Source: Actinomycetota bacterium
GTDB lineage: Bacteria; Actinomycetota; Acidimicrobiia; Acidimicrobiales; GCA-2861595
Direction of reading: 5' to 3'
NCBI GenBank assembly: GCA_016781225.1
Contig: JADDQT010000110.1
Span: forward strand, 1 to 6,783
Length of the DNA stretch: 6,783 bases
Under the pieces are notes generated by a model. That model made no database searches, had not been told where the DNA came from, and worked only from the letters and a program-made list of their open reading frames with translations. Made by a program: the position numbers and the translations under genes. This document shows, piece after piece, positions 1 through 6,500 of the stretch (positions are counted from its first letter, which is position 1; each line of letters begins with the position of its first letter).

Positions 1-305
1 CCCGATTGCGAGCCCAGCGCGACGAGCTGAGGGAGCGCCGACACCGCTCCTCCTCGGCGGAGGCCGGCGCCGGCGGCGGTGAGGCCGCCCGGAGCACACT
101 GGACGCCCTGCGCGCCTGGCGCTCGGCAACCGCCCGCGCCTCCGGCGTCCCTGCGTTCGTCATCTTCCACGACGCCACCCTGGGCGCCCTGGCCGAGGCC
201 CGGCCCTCCACGCGCGCCGAGCTGCTGGCACTGCCGGGCCTGGGAGCGGTGAAGGCCGAGCGCTACGGCGACACCCTTCTGGCCCTGTTGGCCAGCGGTG
301 ATTGA
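1..305 (+). CDS. C-terminal end of an HRDC-domain DNA helicase (UvrD2- or RecQ-like), 5' truncated
   Basis: The reading frame is already open at the left edge (codons from base 3) and ends at TGA 303-305, leaving about 100 C-terminal residues. After a charged, Arg-rich and then Gly/Ala-rich linker (about the first 30 residues), the last 65 or so match an HRDC domain: LDALRAWRSATARASGVPAF, then IFHDATLGALAEARPSTRAE, and the closing LLALPGLGAVKAERYGDTLL. The pattern 'P-x-F-V-I-F-x-D-x-T-L' followed by 'LPGLGxxKxxRYG' is characteristic. HRDC domains sit at the C-terminus of ATP-driven 3'-5' helicases of the RecQ and actinobacterial UvrD2 families and help bind DNA structures during repair and recombination. 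The motor domains lie outside the window, so RecQ and UvrD2 cannot be told apart here; UvrD2 is my preference in an actinobacterium. No zinc-binding cysteines are visible in this part. The TTG at base 6 is an internal codon, not a start. Confidence 0.82.
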   Translation, partial: RLRAQRDELRERRHRSSSAEAGAGGGEAARSTLDALRAWRSATARASGVPAFVIFHDATLGALAEARPSTRAELLALPGLGAVKAERYGDTLLALLASGD

Positions 306-314
306 CGCCCGGGG

Positions 315-343
315 TTGACTCCGGGTCGTTTCGGCGCGACAAC
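315..343 (+). promoter_or_regulatory. Candidate promoter for the region-4-like gene, possibly giving a leaderless mRNA
   Basis: The 43-base gap after the helicase gene contains TTGACT (315-320; 5 of 6 matches to a -35 box). After a 17-base spacer comes GACAAC (338-343), only a 3 of 6 match to a -10 box. Transcription from it would begin within a base or two of the ATG at 349, giving a leaderless message. That fits the lack of any purine-rich Shine-Dalgarno sequence before this ATG. The -10 box is weak, and read-through from the helicase gene is also possible. Confidence 0.35.
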
Positions 344-348
344 AACTC

Positions 349-651
349 ATGACGAGCTTCCTGGGACCGGCCGAAGACGGCTGGGCCTACCCCGACGACC
401 TTGCCGCCGAGATCACGGACCACAGCGCCGACGTGGACGACGACCTCGTGTCCCTGCATGCCGGCTCACCCCATCTGCTGGACGAGCTCGACGTTGCCGA
501 GCGACAGGTGGTCACCGCCCATTACGGCTTGGACGGCCGGGCACCGCGGAGCATGAAGCAGCTTCGAAACGAGACGGGGATGTCGCGGTCGGAGGTCCGC
601 CAGGCCCTGGGAACCGGGCTGGAGAAGCTTCGGGCTCGCATGGGCGGCTGA
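349..651 (+). CDS. Small free-standing sigma-70 region 4-like DNA-binding protein
   Basis: This 100-residue acidic protein has a C-terminal half resembling region 4 of primary sigma factors. Residues 42-96 include LLDELDVAERQVVTAHYGLD, in the position of the sigma 'L-x-x-R-E-R-x-V-L-x-x-R-Y-G-L-D' segment. A helix-turn-helix follows: SMKQLRNETGM as first helix and SRSEVRQALGTGLEKLRARM as recognition helix, comparable with the sigma-A pattern 'R-E-R-I-R-Q-I-x-x-x-A-L-x-K-L-R'. The N-terminal 40 residues are Asp/Glu-rich (DDLAAEITDHSADVDDDL) and contain nothing like sigma region 2, so it should not act as a full sigma factor. It could bind DNA, or contact RNA polymerase or another regulator as an isolated region 4; this is inference. 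The start is ATG 349, with no Shine-Dalgarno sequence. It lies 43 bases after the helicase gene on the same strand and converges with xthA, 29 bases away. Alternative reading: a generic LuxR/sigma-like HTH protein of unknown target. Confidence 0.7.
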   Translation: MTSFLGPAEDGWAYPDDLAAEITDHSADVDDDLVSLHAGSPHLLDELDVAERQVVTAHYGLDGRAPRSMKQLRNETGMSRSEVRQALGTGLEKLRARMGG

Positions 652-655
652 CAAT

Positions 656-667
656 CCGCGGAAGCGG
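656..667. terminator. Short GC hairpin between convergent genes (weak)
   Basis: CCGC-GGAA-GCGG forms a 4-bp stem with a tetraloop in the 29 bases between the stop codons of the region-4-like gene (plus) and xthA (minus). The position suits a shared terminator. The stem is short, there is no T-run on either strand, and such dyads are common by chance in GC-rich DNA. Confidence 0.15.
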
Positions 668-680
668 TCTCGGCGGGGGC

Positions 681-1454
681 TCAGTCCTCGAAGTCCACCA
701 GCAGCGGCGCGTGGTCCGAGGGCAGCTTGCCCTTGCGGGCGAAGCGGTCCACGAGGGCGTAGGTCACCTTCTCCGCCATCGGCCTGCTCACCAGCACGAG
801 GTCGATGCGCATCCCTCTGTGCTGGTGGAAGTCCCCGGCCCGGTAGTCCCAGTAGGTGTAGAGCCGGTCCTCCTGGTGCCGGAGGCGAAAGGCGTCCTCG
901 AGCCCCCAGGCCTGGAGGTGTGCCAGCGCGGCCCGCTCCGGTTCTGACACGTGGGTGGACCCTACGAAGCGGGCCGGGTTCCATACGTCTCGATCCTCGG
1001 GAGCGACGTTGAAGTCCCCGCACACAGCCACGGGAGTACGAGCGTCGGCGGTGGCCTCCAGGTGGCGGCGCAACCGGTCGAGCCAGGAGAGCTTGTAGGC
1101 GTAATGCTCGCTGCCCAGGCTGCGCCCATTGGGCACGTAGACGCTCGAGACACGGACGCCGCCGCAGGTGGCTGACACCAGGCGAGCGTCCGGGTCCGCC
1201 TCCAGACCCTCGCAGAAGCCGTAGACGACGTCTGAGATGGGCATCCGGCTCAAGATGGCCACACCGTTCCATCGGCCGCCGCCGTGGTGCACCGACTGGT
1301 AGCCCAGGGCCTCGAAGGCGAACCCCGGGAAGGCGGTGTCGGCGAGCTTCGTCTCCTGGAGGCAGAGGACGTCCGGGTGGGCGTAGCCGATCCATTCCTC
1401 CACCCGGGGCAACCGCACGTTCAACGAGTTGACGTTCCAGGTCGCGATGCGCAT
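681..1454 (-). CDS. xthA: Exodeoxyribonuclease III (AP endonuclease / 3'-5' exonuclease)
   Basis: This is a complete 257-residue member of the ExoIII/APE1 (endonuclease-exonuclease-phosphatase) family, close to the usual length of about 255-270. It cuts DNA at abasic sites and removes blocked 3' ends in base excision repair, using a divalent metal. All family motifs are visible in order: MRIATWNVNSL at the N-terminus (Asn7), LQETK with the metal-binding Glu34, VYVPNG with Tyr106, GDFNV with Asp147 and Asn149, GMRIDLVL with Asp218, and SDHAPLLVDF with the catalytic pair Asp247-His248. These align with N7, E34, Y109, D151, N153, D229, D258 and H259 of E. coli ExoIII, so the enzyme should be active. 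The ATG at 1454 places the motif exactly at the N-terminus, as in the family. The gene begins 13 bases after the stop of the NYN-S1 gene. The only ribosome-binding-like sequence, GAGG (1466-1469), partly overlaps that stop, which suggests an operon with coupled translation. Confidence 0.96.
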   Translation of the reverse strand: MRIATWNVNSLNVRLPRVEEWIGYAHPDVLCLQETKLADTAFPGFAFEALGYQSVHHGGGRWNGVAILSRMPISDVVYGFCEGLEADPDARLVSATCGGVRVSSVYVPNGRSLGSEHYAYKLSWLDRLRRHLEATADARTPVAVCGDFNVAPEDRDVWNPARFVGSTHVSEPERAALAHLQAWGLEDAFRLRHQEDRLYTYWDYRAGDFHQHRGMRIDLVLVSRPMAEKVTYALVDRFARKGKLPSDHAPLLVDFED

Positions 1455-1467
1455 CAGAACCTGAGCC

Positions 1468-2778
1468 TCAGGCGTCCGGTACGGGCTCCGCCGCCGGCGC
1501 CCTTCTAGCCACCGCTTTCCTGGCTGTCGTTCTCTCGACAGTCGCCTTCCTGGTTGTCGTCTTCTCGGCTGAGGCCTTCGCGGCTTGAGCCTTCTTGGAT
1601 GGGGTCTTCTTGGATGGGGTCTTCTTGGCCGCCGTCTTCTTTGCCAACGTCTTCGTTGCTGCCACCCTCTTGGCCGGCTCCTTCTTGGCCGCCACCTTCT
1701 TCACCGTTTCCTTCTTCGCCGCCACCCTCTTGGCCGAGACCTTCTTGGCCGACCCCTTCTTTGTCGCCACCTTCTCCACTGACTCCGCCTCGACCGGTTC
1801 GGCGTCGACCGGCTGAGCAGCCGGTGCCTTCCTCGACCGGGCCCTCTTGGGTGCCTCGTCCGCCGAGGCGCTCCCCCTTATCTCCTCCTCGACCGTCTCT
1901 GCCGTCGGCGTTCCCGAGACCCGTGCCAGGCCGGGCAGGGCCAGCTCGATGCCGCGGCGCGCCGGGTCCAGCGCCTGTACCACGAAGGCACGGTGCTCGC
2001 CCTTCCTCACTACCTCGCGGGCGGCCCGTGGGGGCGGGTCACCGAGGCCGCTCAGGGGCACGTAGCAGCGGGCGCCGCCGGCATTCACGAAGGTGCCGTG
2101 AGACGAGAAGGTGTCGACCTCGCCCTCCACCTCGCTGCCCAACGGGTGCTCGGCCACGAACTGGATGAAGGCCAGCGGTTCGTTGACCGGCTCGGCGGGC
2201 GGGGCCGCGGTACGCCGGCGGCGGCGCTTCACGGACGGTGAATCCGGCTCGACGACCTCTTCGGTGGCCACGGCGATGGCCTGGCGGACCTTGCGCTCCT
2301 GAGGCTGCACCCTGGTGGCCGCCTTCTTCGCCGTGCGAACGGCTTCCCTGCTCTTCGGCCCTCGCACCGGAGTGCGGGCCGTGAAGACCCAGCCCACGTC
2401 GGGCACCGGCTTGCCACCAATGAGGCGGCCGTTGTTGAACAGCCAGTCGTGCTCGCCGTGGAACTCCTGGAACGAGTCGTTGGACAGGACGGTGGCGCCC
2501 ACCTTCTCGGCGATCCTGAGGAGGAAGGCGTCGCCCCGCCCTATGGCGCCGGCCGGTGGCGACACCAACTCGTTGTGGGCGACGGCCTCGTCGAAGGGCG
2601 CCCGCTCGGGTTCTTCGATGCGGTGGCCGAAGGTGGCGTCGACCACGACGGTGACCACGTCGTCGGGATACTCGCGCTTGTACTCCCGGACCGCCTCGTC
2701 GAGCTGGGCCAGGCTCGGGAGCGAACGGCCCTCGGTGGCGATGTTGGAGCCGTCGACGACGACGTGGCGTCCGGACAC
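1468..2778 (-). CDS. NYN/Zc3h12a-like ribonuclease domain + S1 RNA-binding domain + K-K-x-x-A repeat tail
   Basis: This 436-residue protein has three parts. Residues 1-135 resemble the NYN/PIN-like ribonuclease domain of the Zc3h12a (Regnase) type. VVVDGSNIA supplies Asp9 and Asn12, VVVDATF Asp47, GRGDAFLLRIAE Asp83, and ATVLSNDSFQEF Asp101; together these recall the acidic metal-binding set and the 'I-V-S-N-D' motif of that family. A basic linker (KRRRRR, residues 184-189) leads to an S1-type OB fold at about 214-283 (GSEVEGEVDTFSSHGTFVN, then CYVPLSGL and FVVQALDPARRGIELAL). Residues 340-429 are about 18 in-register K-K-x-x-A pentads, like histone H1 or the tails of actinobacterial HU proteins. 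I infer an RNA-binding protein that may cleave RNA, with the tail adding nucleic-acid affinity; the substrate is unknown. The start is GTG 2778: an in-frame TAG at 2791-2793 excludes anything further upstream, and there is no Shine-Dalgarno sequence. xthA follows 13 bases downstream. The domains are well supported, the function is not. Confidence 0.85.
   Translation of the reverse strand: MSGRHVVVDGSNIATEGRSLPSLAQLDEAVREYKREYPDDVVTVVVDATFGHRIEEPERAPFDEAVAHNELVSPPAGAIGRGDAFLLRIAEKVGATVLSNDSFQEFHGEHDWLFNNGRLIGGKPVPDVGWVFTARTPVRGPKSREAVRTAKKAATRVQPQERKVRQAIAVATEEVVEPDSPSVKRRRRRTAAPPAEPVNEPLAFIQFVAEHPLGSEVEGEVDTFSSHGTFVNAGGARCYVPLSGLGDPPPRAAREVVRKGEHRAFVVQALDPARRGIELALPGLARVSGTPTAETVEEEIRGSASADEAPKRARSRKAPAAQPVDAEPVEAESVEKVATKKGSAKKVSAKRVAAKKETVKKVAAKKEPAKRVAATKTLAKKTAAKKTPSKKTPSKKAQAAKASAEKTTTRKATVERTTARKAVARRAPAAEPVPDA
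1492..1761 (-). repeat. Pentapeptide-encoding (K-K-x-x-A) 15-bp degenerate tandem repeat
   Basis: This part of the NYN-S1 gene encodes residues 340-429 as about 18 consecutive five-residue units of the form K/R-K/R-x-x-A (for example KKVSA, KRVAA, KKETV, KKTAA, KKTPS, RKAVA). The period is 15 bases. Two adjacent units, 1591-1605 and 1606-1620, are identical at the DNA level, each encoding TPSKK, which points to recent slippage or unequal exchange. Units towards the C-terminus drift to Thr/Arg-rich forms (EKTTT, RKATV, ERTTA). On the plus strand the array appears as repeated CTTCTTGGC-like blocks. Confidence 0.9.
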
Positions 2779-2787
2779 TCGTCGGCG

Positions 2788-2793
2788 ATGCTA
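2788..2793 (-). promoter_or_regulatory. Candidate -10 element (TAGCAT) for the NYN-S1 / xthA unit
   Basis: On the minus strand TAGCAT fits the TAnnnT -10 consensus and ends 9 bases before the GTG start at 2778. Transcription would begin around 2779-2782, so the message would be nearly leaderless, consistent with no Shine-Dalgarno sequence there. No recognisable -35 box lies at the proper distance; that place is taken by the 2803-2817 dyad. Confidence 0.35.
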
Positions 2794-2802
2794 AGCCATC
2801 AC

Positions 2803-2817
2803 GCCGGCTGAGCCGGC
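2803..2817 (-). terminator. GC-rich dyad between the lipoprotein gene and the NYN-S1 gene
   Basis: GCCGGC-TGA-GCCGGC on the plus strand (TCA loop on the minus strand) is a perfect 6-bp inverted repeat with a 3-base loop. It lies 77 bases beyond the lipoprotein stop codon. It could be a terminator without a U-run, a type common in actinobacteria. Because it also covers the expected -35 region upstream of the TAGCAT element, it could instead be an operator for the next gene. In GC-rich DNA a chance occurrence is also possible. Confidence 0.35.
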
Positions 2818-2893
2818 CAAGGCGTGGTGCGCTGCGTGGGGAATGGCCCGGTTGCCGGCGCCCGGGGATCGACCGGAGTGGCTCTTCTTGGGA

Positions 2894-3397
2894 CTAGCGC
2901 TTGCCGGGACTACGGTCCGCCGACGCCCGGATCTTCTGACTGAGGCTTGCGCACTCGGTCAGGCCGAGACGCTGAGCCTGGCGGTTGGCCTTGGCGAAGG
3001 GATCCTGCGCCGCCACCTGGCTGAGGCTGCCCACCGGGTCCTGCTTGACGTCGTCGTCGAGCGCCTTGCGGGTCTCGGAGAGGAAGTCGCCGTAGACGCC
3101 CTTCTCCTCCTGGGGCACCTTCAGGTCCTCCAGCCGGTCCACGGCCCTGTCGTACTGGGGAACCACGATCTTCGTGGCGAACTGCTCGAGCTGGTTGGCG
3201 GAGCCGACGTCCTCGCTGGTGCCGAACCGGCTCTGGGCCTCCTGCTGGATGCGCTGGGCGGCCTCGGTGCAGATCTGGTTGCTCTGCGTCACCAGTTCCT
3301 GCTGCGTCAGCGTCTTCTCGTCGTCGTCGCCACAGCTGGCGAGCAACAGCACAGCCACAAGTCCGATCACAACTGGTCCCGCGCCTCGCACTCTCAC
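2894..3397 (-). CDS. Small secreted lipoprotein of unknown function
   Basis: This 167-residue protein starts at GTG 3397, fixed by an excellent Shine-Dalgarno sequence 8 bases upstream. The N-terminus is a lipoprotein signal peptide: MRVRGAG, then the hydrophobic stretch PVVIGLVAVLLLA, ending in the lipobox LASC with Cys22 as the predicted lipidation site. An acidic segment (GDDDE) follows, as is usual for the tether after the lipid anchor. The mature part is Gln/Glu-rich and mostly helical by composition, without a recognised catalytic motif. Two further cysteines, Cys43 (SNQICTEA) and Cys149 (LGLTECASL), stand near the beginning and end of the mature domain and may form a disulphide; a similar 'N-x-I-C ... 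G-L-x-x-C' layout recurs in small actinobacterial lipoproteins (recollection, not a search). It probably sits on the outer face of the cytoplasmic membrane. It is separated by 110 bases from kgd and 115 bases from the NYN-S1 gene. Confidence 0.85.
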   Translation of the reverse strand: MRVRGAGPVVIGLVAVLLLASCGDDDEKTLTQQELVTQSNQICTEAAQRIQQEAQSRFGTSEDVGSANQLEQFATKIVVPQYDRAVDRLEDLKVPQEEKGVYGDFLSETRKALDDDVKQDPVGSLSQVAAQDPFAKANRQAQRLGLTECASLSQKIRASADRSPGKR

Positions 3398-3405
3398 CCG
3401 ATATG

Positions 3406-3412
3406 CCTCCTT
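3406..3412 (-). promoter_or_regulatory. Strong ribosome binding site of the lipoprotein gene
   Basis: AAGGAGG on the minus strand is a near-perfect Shine-Dalgarno sequence, 8 bases before the GTG at 3395-3397. It selects that GTG over the next in-frame GTG (codon 3). It is the only strong Shine-Dalgarno sequence I see before a start codon in this window. Confidence 0.8.
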
Positions 3413-3429
3413 GGCTTACGAACGGCTGA

Positions 3430-3458
3430 ACGCTAGCAACTACCACCACCCGTGGCCA
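3430..3458 (-). promoter_or_regulatory. Candidate promoter of the lipoprotein gene, with a palindrome over the -35 box
   Basis: On the minus strand TGGCCA (3453-3458; 4 of 6 matches to a -35 box) is followed after 17 bases by TAGCGT (3430-3435), which fits TAnnnT. The start of transcription would be near 3423, about 26 bases before the GTG, leaving room for the AAGGAGG site. The -35 hexamer is the core of a perfect 10-bp palindrome, CGTGGCCACG (3451-3460), a possible but unproven operator. Confidence 0.4.
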
Positions 3459-3477
3459 CGCAAATGGTCCCGCCGCC

Positions 3478-3501
3478 CTCCTGTGCCTCGTAGCACCGGA
3501 G
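3478..3501 (-). terminator. Imperfect hairpin just after the kgd stop codon
   Basis: Six bases beyond the kgd stop, the minus strand can form CTCC-G-GTGC, loop TACGAG, GCAC-A-GGAG. This is a nine-position stem with one G/A mismatch and a 6-base loop. No U-run follows, so it would be a non-canonical terminator. It is longer than the other dyads in the window, and its position directly after a gene end supports the role. Confidence 0.4.
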
Positions 3502-3507
3502 CAAAAG

Positions 3508-6500
3508 CTACGCCGGCAGGGCCTCCAGCGCCCGTGCCACCACATCCTCCTGCTCCATCTGGTGCAACGCCGCGCTGCCTGCGGCCGGGCTGCCCGACTC
3601 GATCCGGCTCACGTGGCGCAGCTGGTAGCGCTCCCTGAGCAGCCGGTGGAGCCGCCCGTGCACGAAGCTCCACGCACCCATGTTCTCCGGCTCCTCCTGC
3701 ACCCAGAAGACCTCCGAAGCCTTGGGGTAGCGGTCGAGGACGCGCGCCAGGTGATCGGCGGGCCACGGGTAGACCTGCTCGACGCGGACCACGGCCACGG
3801 GCGCCCCTAGTTGGTCCCGGCCGTCCATCACGTCGTAGGCCATCTTGCCGCTGGCCAGCACCACTCGGCGGACGTGGGAGGGGTCGTGCGCTGCTCCTTC
3901 GCGTACGGCGGGATCGTCGATGACCTCGTGGAAGCGGTCGTCCACCAGCTCGTCGACCGGCGACCGGGATCGGCGGGAGCGCAGCAGCGACTTCGGCGTG
4001 AGCACGACCAGCGGCTTGCGCCGCTCCCGTGACGCCTGCCGGCGCAGGACGTGGAAGTACTGCGCGGAGGTGGTGCAGTTCACGATCTGCAGGTTGTGCT
4101 CGGCCGACTGGGTGAGGAACCTCTCCACTCGGGCCGACGAGTGCTCTGGCCCCTGCCCCTCGTAGCCGTGGGGCAGCAGCAGCACCAGCCCCGACGCCTG
4201 ACCCCACTTGTCCTCGGCCGCCACCAGGAACTGGTCGATCACCACCTGGGCCCCGTTGACGAAGTCGCCGAACTGGGCCTCCCACGCCACCAGGGCGTCT
4301 GCGTGCACCACGGAGTAGCCGTACTCGAAGCCGAGGGCGGCGTACTCGGACAGCAGGGAGTCGTAGACGAAGAAGCGGCCCTGGCGCTCTCCGGGCCCGG
4401 CCAGGCTGGCCAGCGGCACGTGCTCGTCGCCCGTGTGGTAGTCCACGAGCACGGAATGGCGATGGGAGAAGGTGCCCCGCCTGGTGTCCTGCCCGGCCAG
4501 GCGGACGTCTCGGCCCTCGAGCAGCAGGGTGCCGAAGGCCAGCGCCTCGGCCAGCGCCCAGTCCACCTCTCCCCCGTCGTAGAGCCGGGCCCGCTGCTCG
4601 AGCTGCTTGGCCAGCTTGGGATGGACGCTGAAGCCCTCGGGCGCCGAATGCAGGGCCGTGACCACCCGGTCGAGGACGGTGCGGCTCACGCCCGTGGGAG
4701 GAGTCGGCGGCAGCTCCGGCGGTGGCGGGCTCAGCAGCGAAGTCGGCCGCGGCGGCGCCGACTGGCGAGTCTCCTCCAGCGCGGTCTGGAAACGGGCCGA
4801 GAAGTCCTCGAAGGCGCGCTCGGCCTGCTCGCGGGTGAGGTCGCCCCGGTTGATGAGGGACTCGGTGTAGAGCTTGCGCACGGAGCGATGCCTCTGGATG
4901 CGTTCGTACATCTGGGGCTGGGTGTAGCTCGGCTCGTCACCCTCGTTGTGGCCGAAGCGCCGGTAGCACACGAGGTCGATGACCACGTCCTTGGCGAACG
5001 CCTGCCGGAAGGCGAAGGCCAGCCGGGCCACCCGAACGCAGGCCTCGGGATCGTCGCCGTTGACGTGGAAGACGGGCGCCTGCACCATCTTGGCCACGTC
5101 GGTTGCGTACACCGACGACCGGGCCGACGCGGGGTCGGTGGTGAAGCCGACCTGGTTGTTTATGACGAGGTGGACGGTGCCGCCCGTGCGGTACCCCCGC
5201 AGCGCGGAGAGGTTCAGTGTCTCGGCCACGACGCCCTGGCCGGCGAAGGCGGCGTCGCCGTGTACGAGCACCGGGAGGACGGGGAAGGCCTCACCCTGGT
5301 CCAGCAGGTCCTGCTTGGCGCGGGTCATGCCCTCGACCACCGGGTCGACGGCCTCCAGGTGGGACGGGTTGGAGGCCAGGGTGACGGGGATCTCGGCGCC
5401 CGAGAGCCCCACGAACTTCCCGCTGGCGCCCTTGTGGTACTTGACGTCCCCCGAGCCCTGCACGGTGGTGGGGTCGAGGTCCCCCTCGAACTCCCGGAAC
5501 AGCTCGCGGTAGGACTTGCCCACGATGTTGGCCAGGACGTTGAGCCGGCCCCGGTGCGCCATGCCCATTACGACCTCCACCAGCCCCGCACTGGCCGCCT
5601 CGTCCAGGATGGCGTCGAGGAGGGGTATGGCCGACTCGCTGCCCTCGAGCCCGAAGCGCTTCTGGCCCACGTAGCGGGTGTGAAGGAACCGCTCGAAGGC
5701 CTCGGCGGCGTTGAGCCGTCCGAGGATGTGGCGCTGCTCTTCGGCATCGAGTTGGTGACTCGTCCCCTCCACGTGCTCCTGGATCCAGCGCTTCTGGTCC
5801 GGCTCCTGGATGTGCATGTACTCCACGCCCACGGTGCGGCAGTAGGCATCCCTGAGCACGCTCAGGATGTCTCCGAGGATCATCGACTGCCTGCCCGCCA
5901 GCCCGCCGGTTAGGAACTGGCGCTCCAGGTCCCAGATCGTCAGCTCGTACGACGACGGGTCCAGCTCCGGGTGCATGCGGGGTTCGCGCGCGGCCAGCGG
6001 GTCGAGGTCGGCGATCAGATGGCCTCGGACCCGGTACATGTTGATCAGCGTCTGCACCCGCAGCTGCTTGGTGAGATGTGCCCGCTCGGTGTCCAAGGGG
6101 TTGAGGTCGCTGTGCCACTGCGCGGGCTCGTAGGGAATGCCCAGCGACCTGAAGACCGAGTCGTAGAACTGGTCCTCGCCGAGAAGCAGCTGGTGCACCC
6201 TCTGCAGGAACATCCCCGACTCGGCGCCCTGGATGATGCGGTGGTCGTAGGTGGAGGAGAGCGACATCACCTTGCCGACCCCGAGCTCGGCCAGACGCCG
6301 GGGGTCTGCGGCCTGGTACTCGGCGGGGTAGTCGATGGCGCCCACGGCGATGATCGCCCCCTGGCCGGGCATCAGCCGAGGCGCGGACTGGACGGTGCCG
6401 ATGGTGCCGGGGTTGGTGAGGGTGATGGTGACGCCGGCGAAGTCGTCGGCGGTGAGCTTGTTGGTGCGGACCTTGCGGATCAGGTCCTCGTACGCCTGCC

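Noticed and set aside
315..947. A 210-codon plus-strand frame overlapping the region-4-like gene and the 3' end of xthA
   Set aside because: The product is Arg/Gly-rich without domain features. The frame at 349-651 gives a coherent helix-turn-helix protein instead.
466..1395. A 309-codon minus-strand frame overlapping xthA and the region-4-like gene
   Set aside because: Its translation is Arg/Gly/Pro-rich low complexity without motifs, and it overlaps xthA in another frame and the opposite-strand small gene.
1492..1761. A CRISPR-like or other non-coding repeat array
   Set aside because: The 15-bp period is in frame and encodes the pentad tail. There are no spacers, and the units diverge mainly in ways that keep the K-K-x-x-A pattern.
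1554..2168. A Ser/Pro-rich open frame on the plus strand
   Set aside because: Its S/P-rich repeats are the other-strand image of the K-K-x-x-A codon repeats in the NYN-S1 gene.
3440..4285. A 281-codon minus-strand frame over the 3' end of kgd
   Set aside because: It runs out of frame with the motif-bearing kgd sequence and gives low-complexity G/A/R-rich protein.
4051..5913. A 620-codon open frame on the plus strand, antisense to kgd
   Set aside because: It lies wholly opposite a gene with unmistakable Kgd motifs. Its translation is rich in G, V, L and H with no domain, and long antisense frames are expected opposite GC-rich genes.
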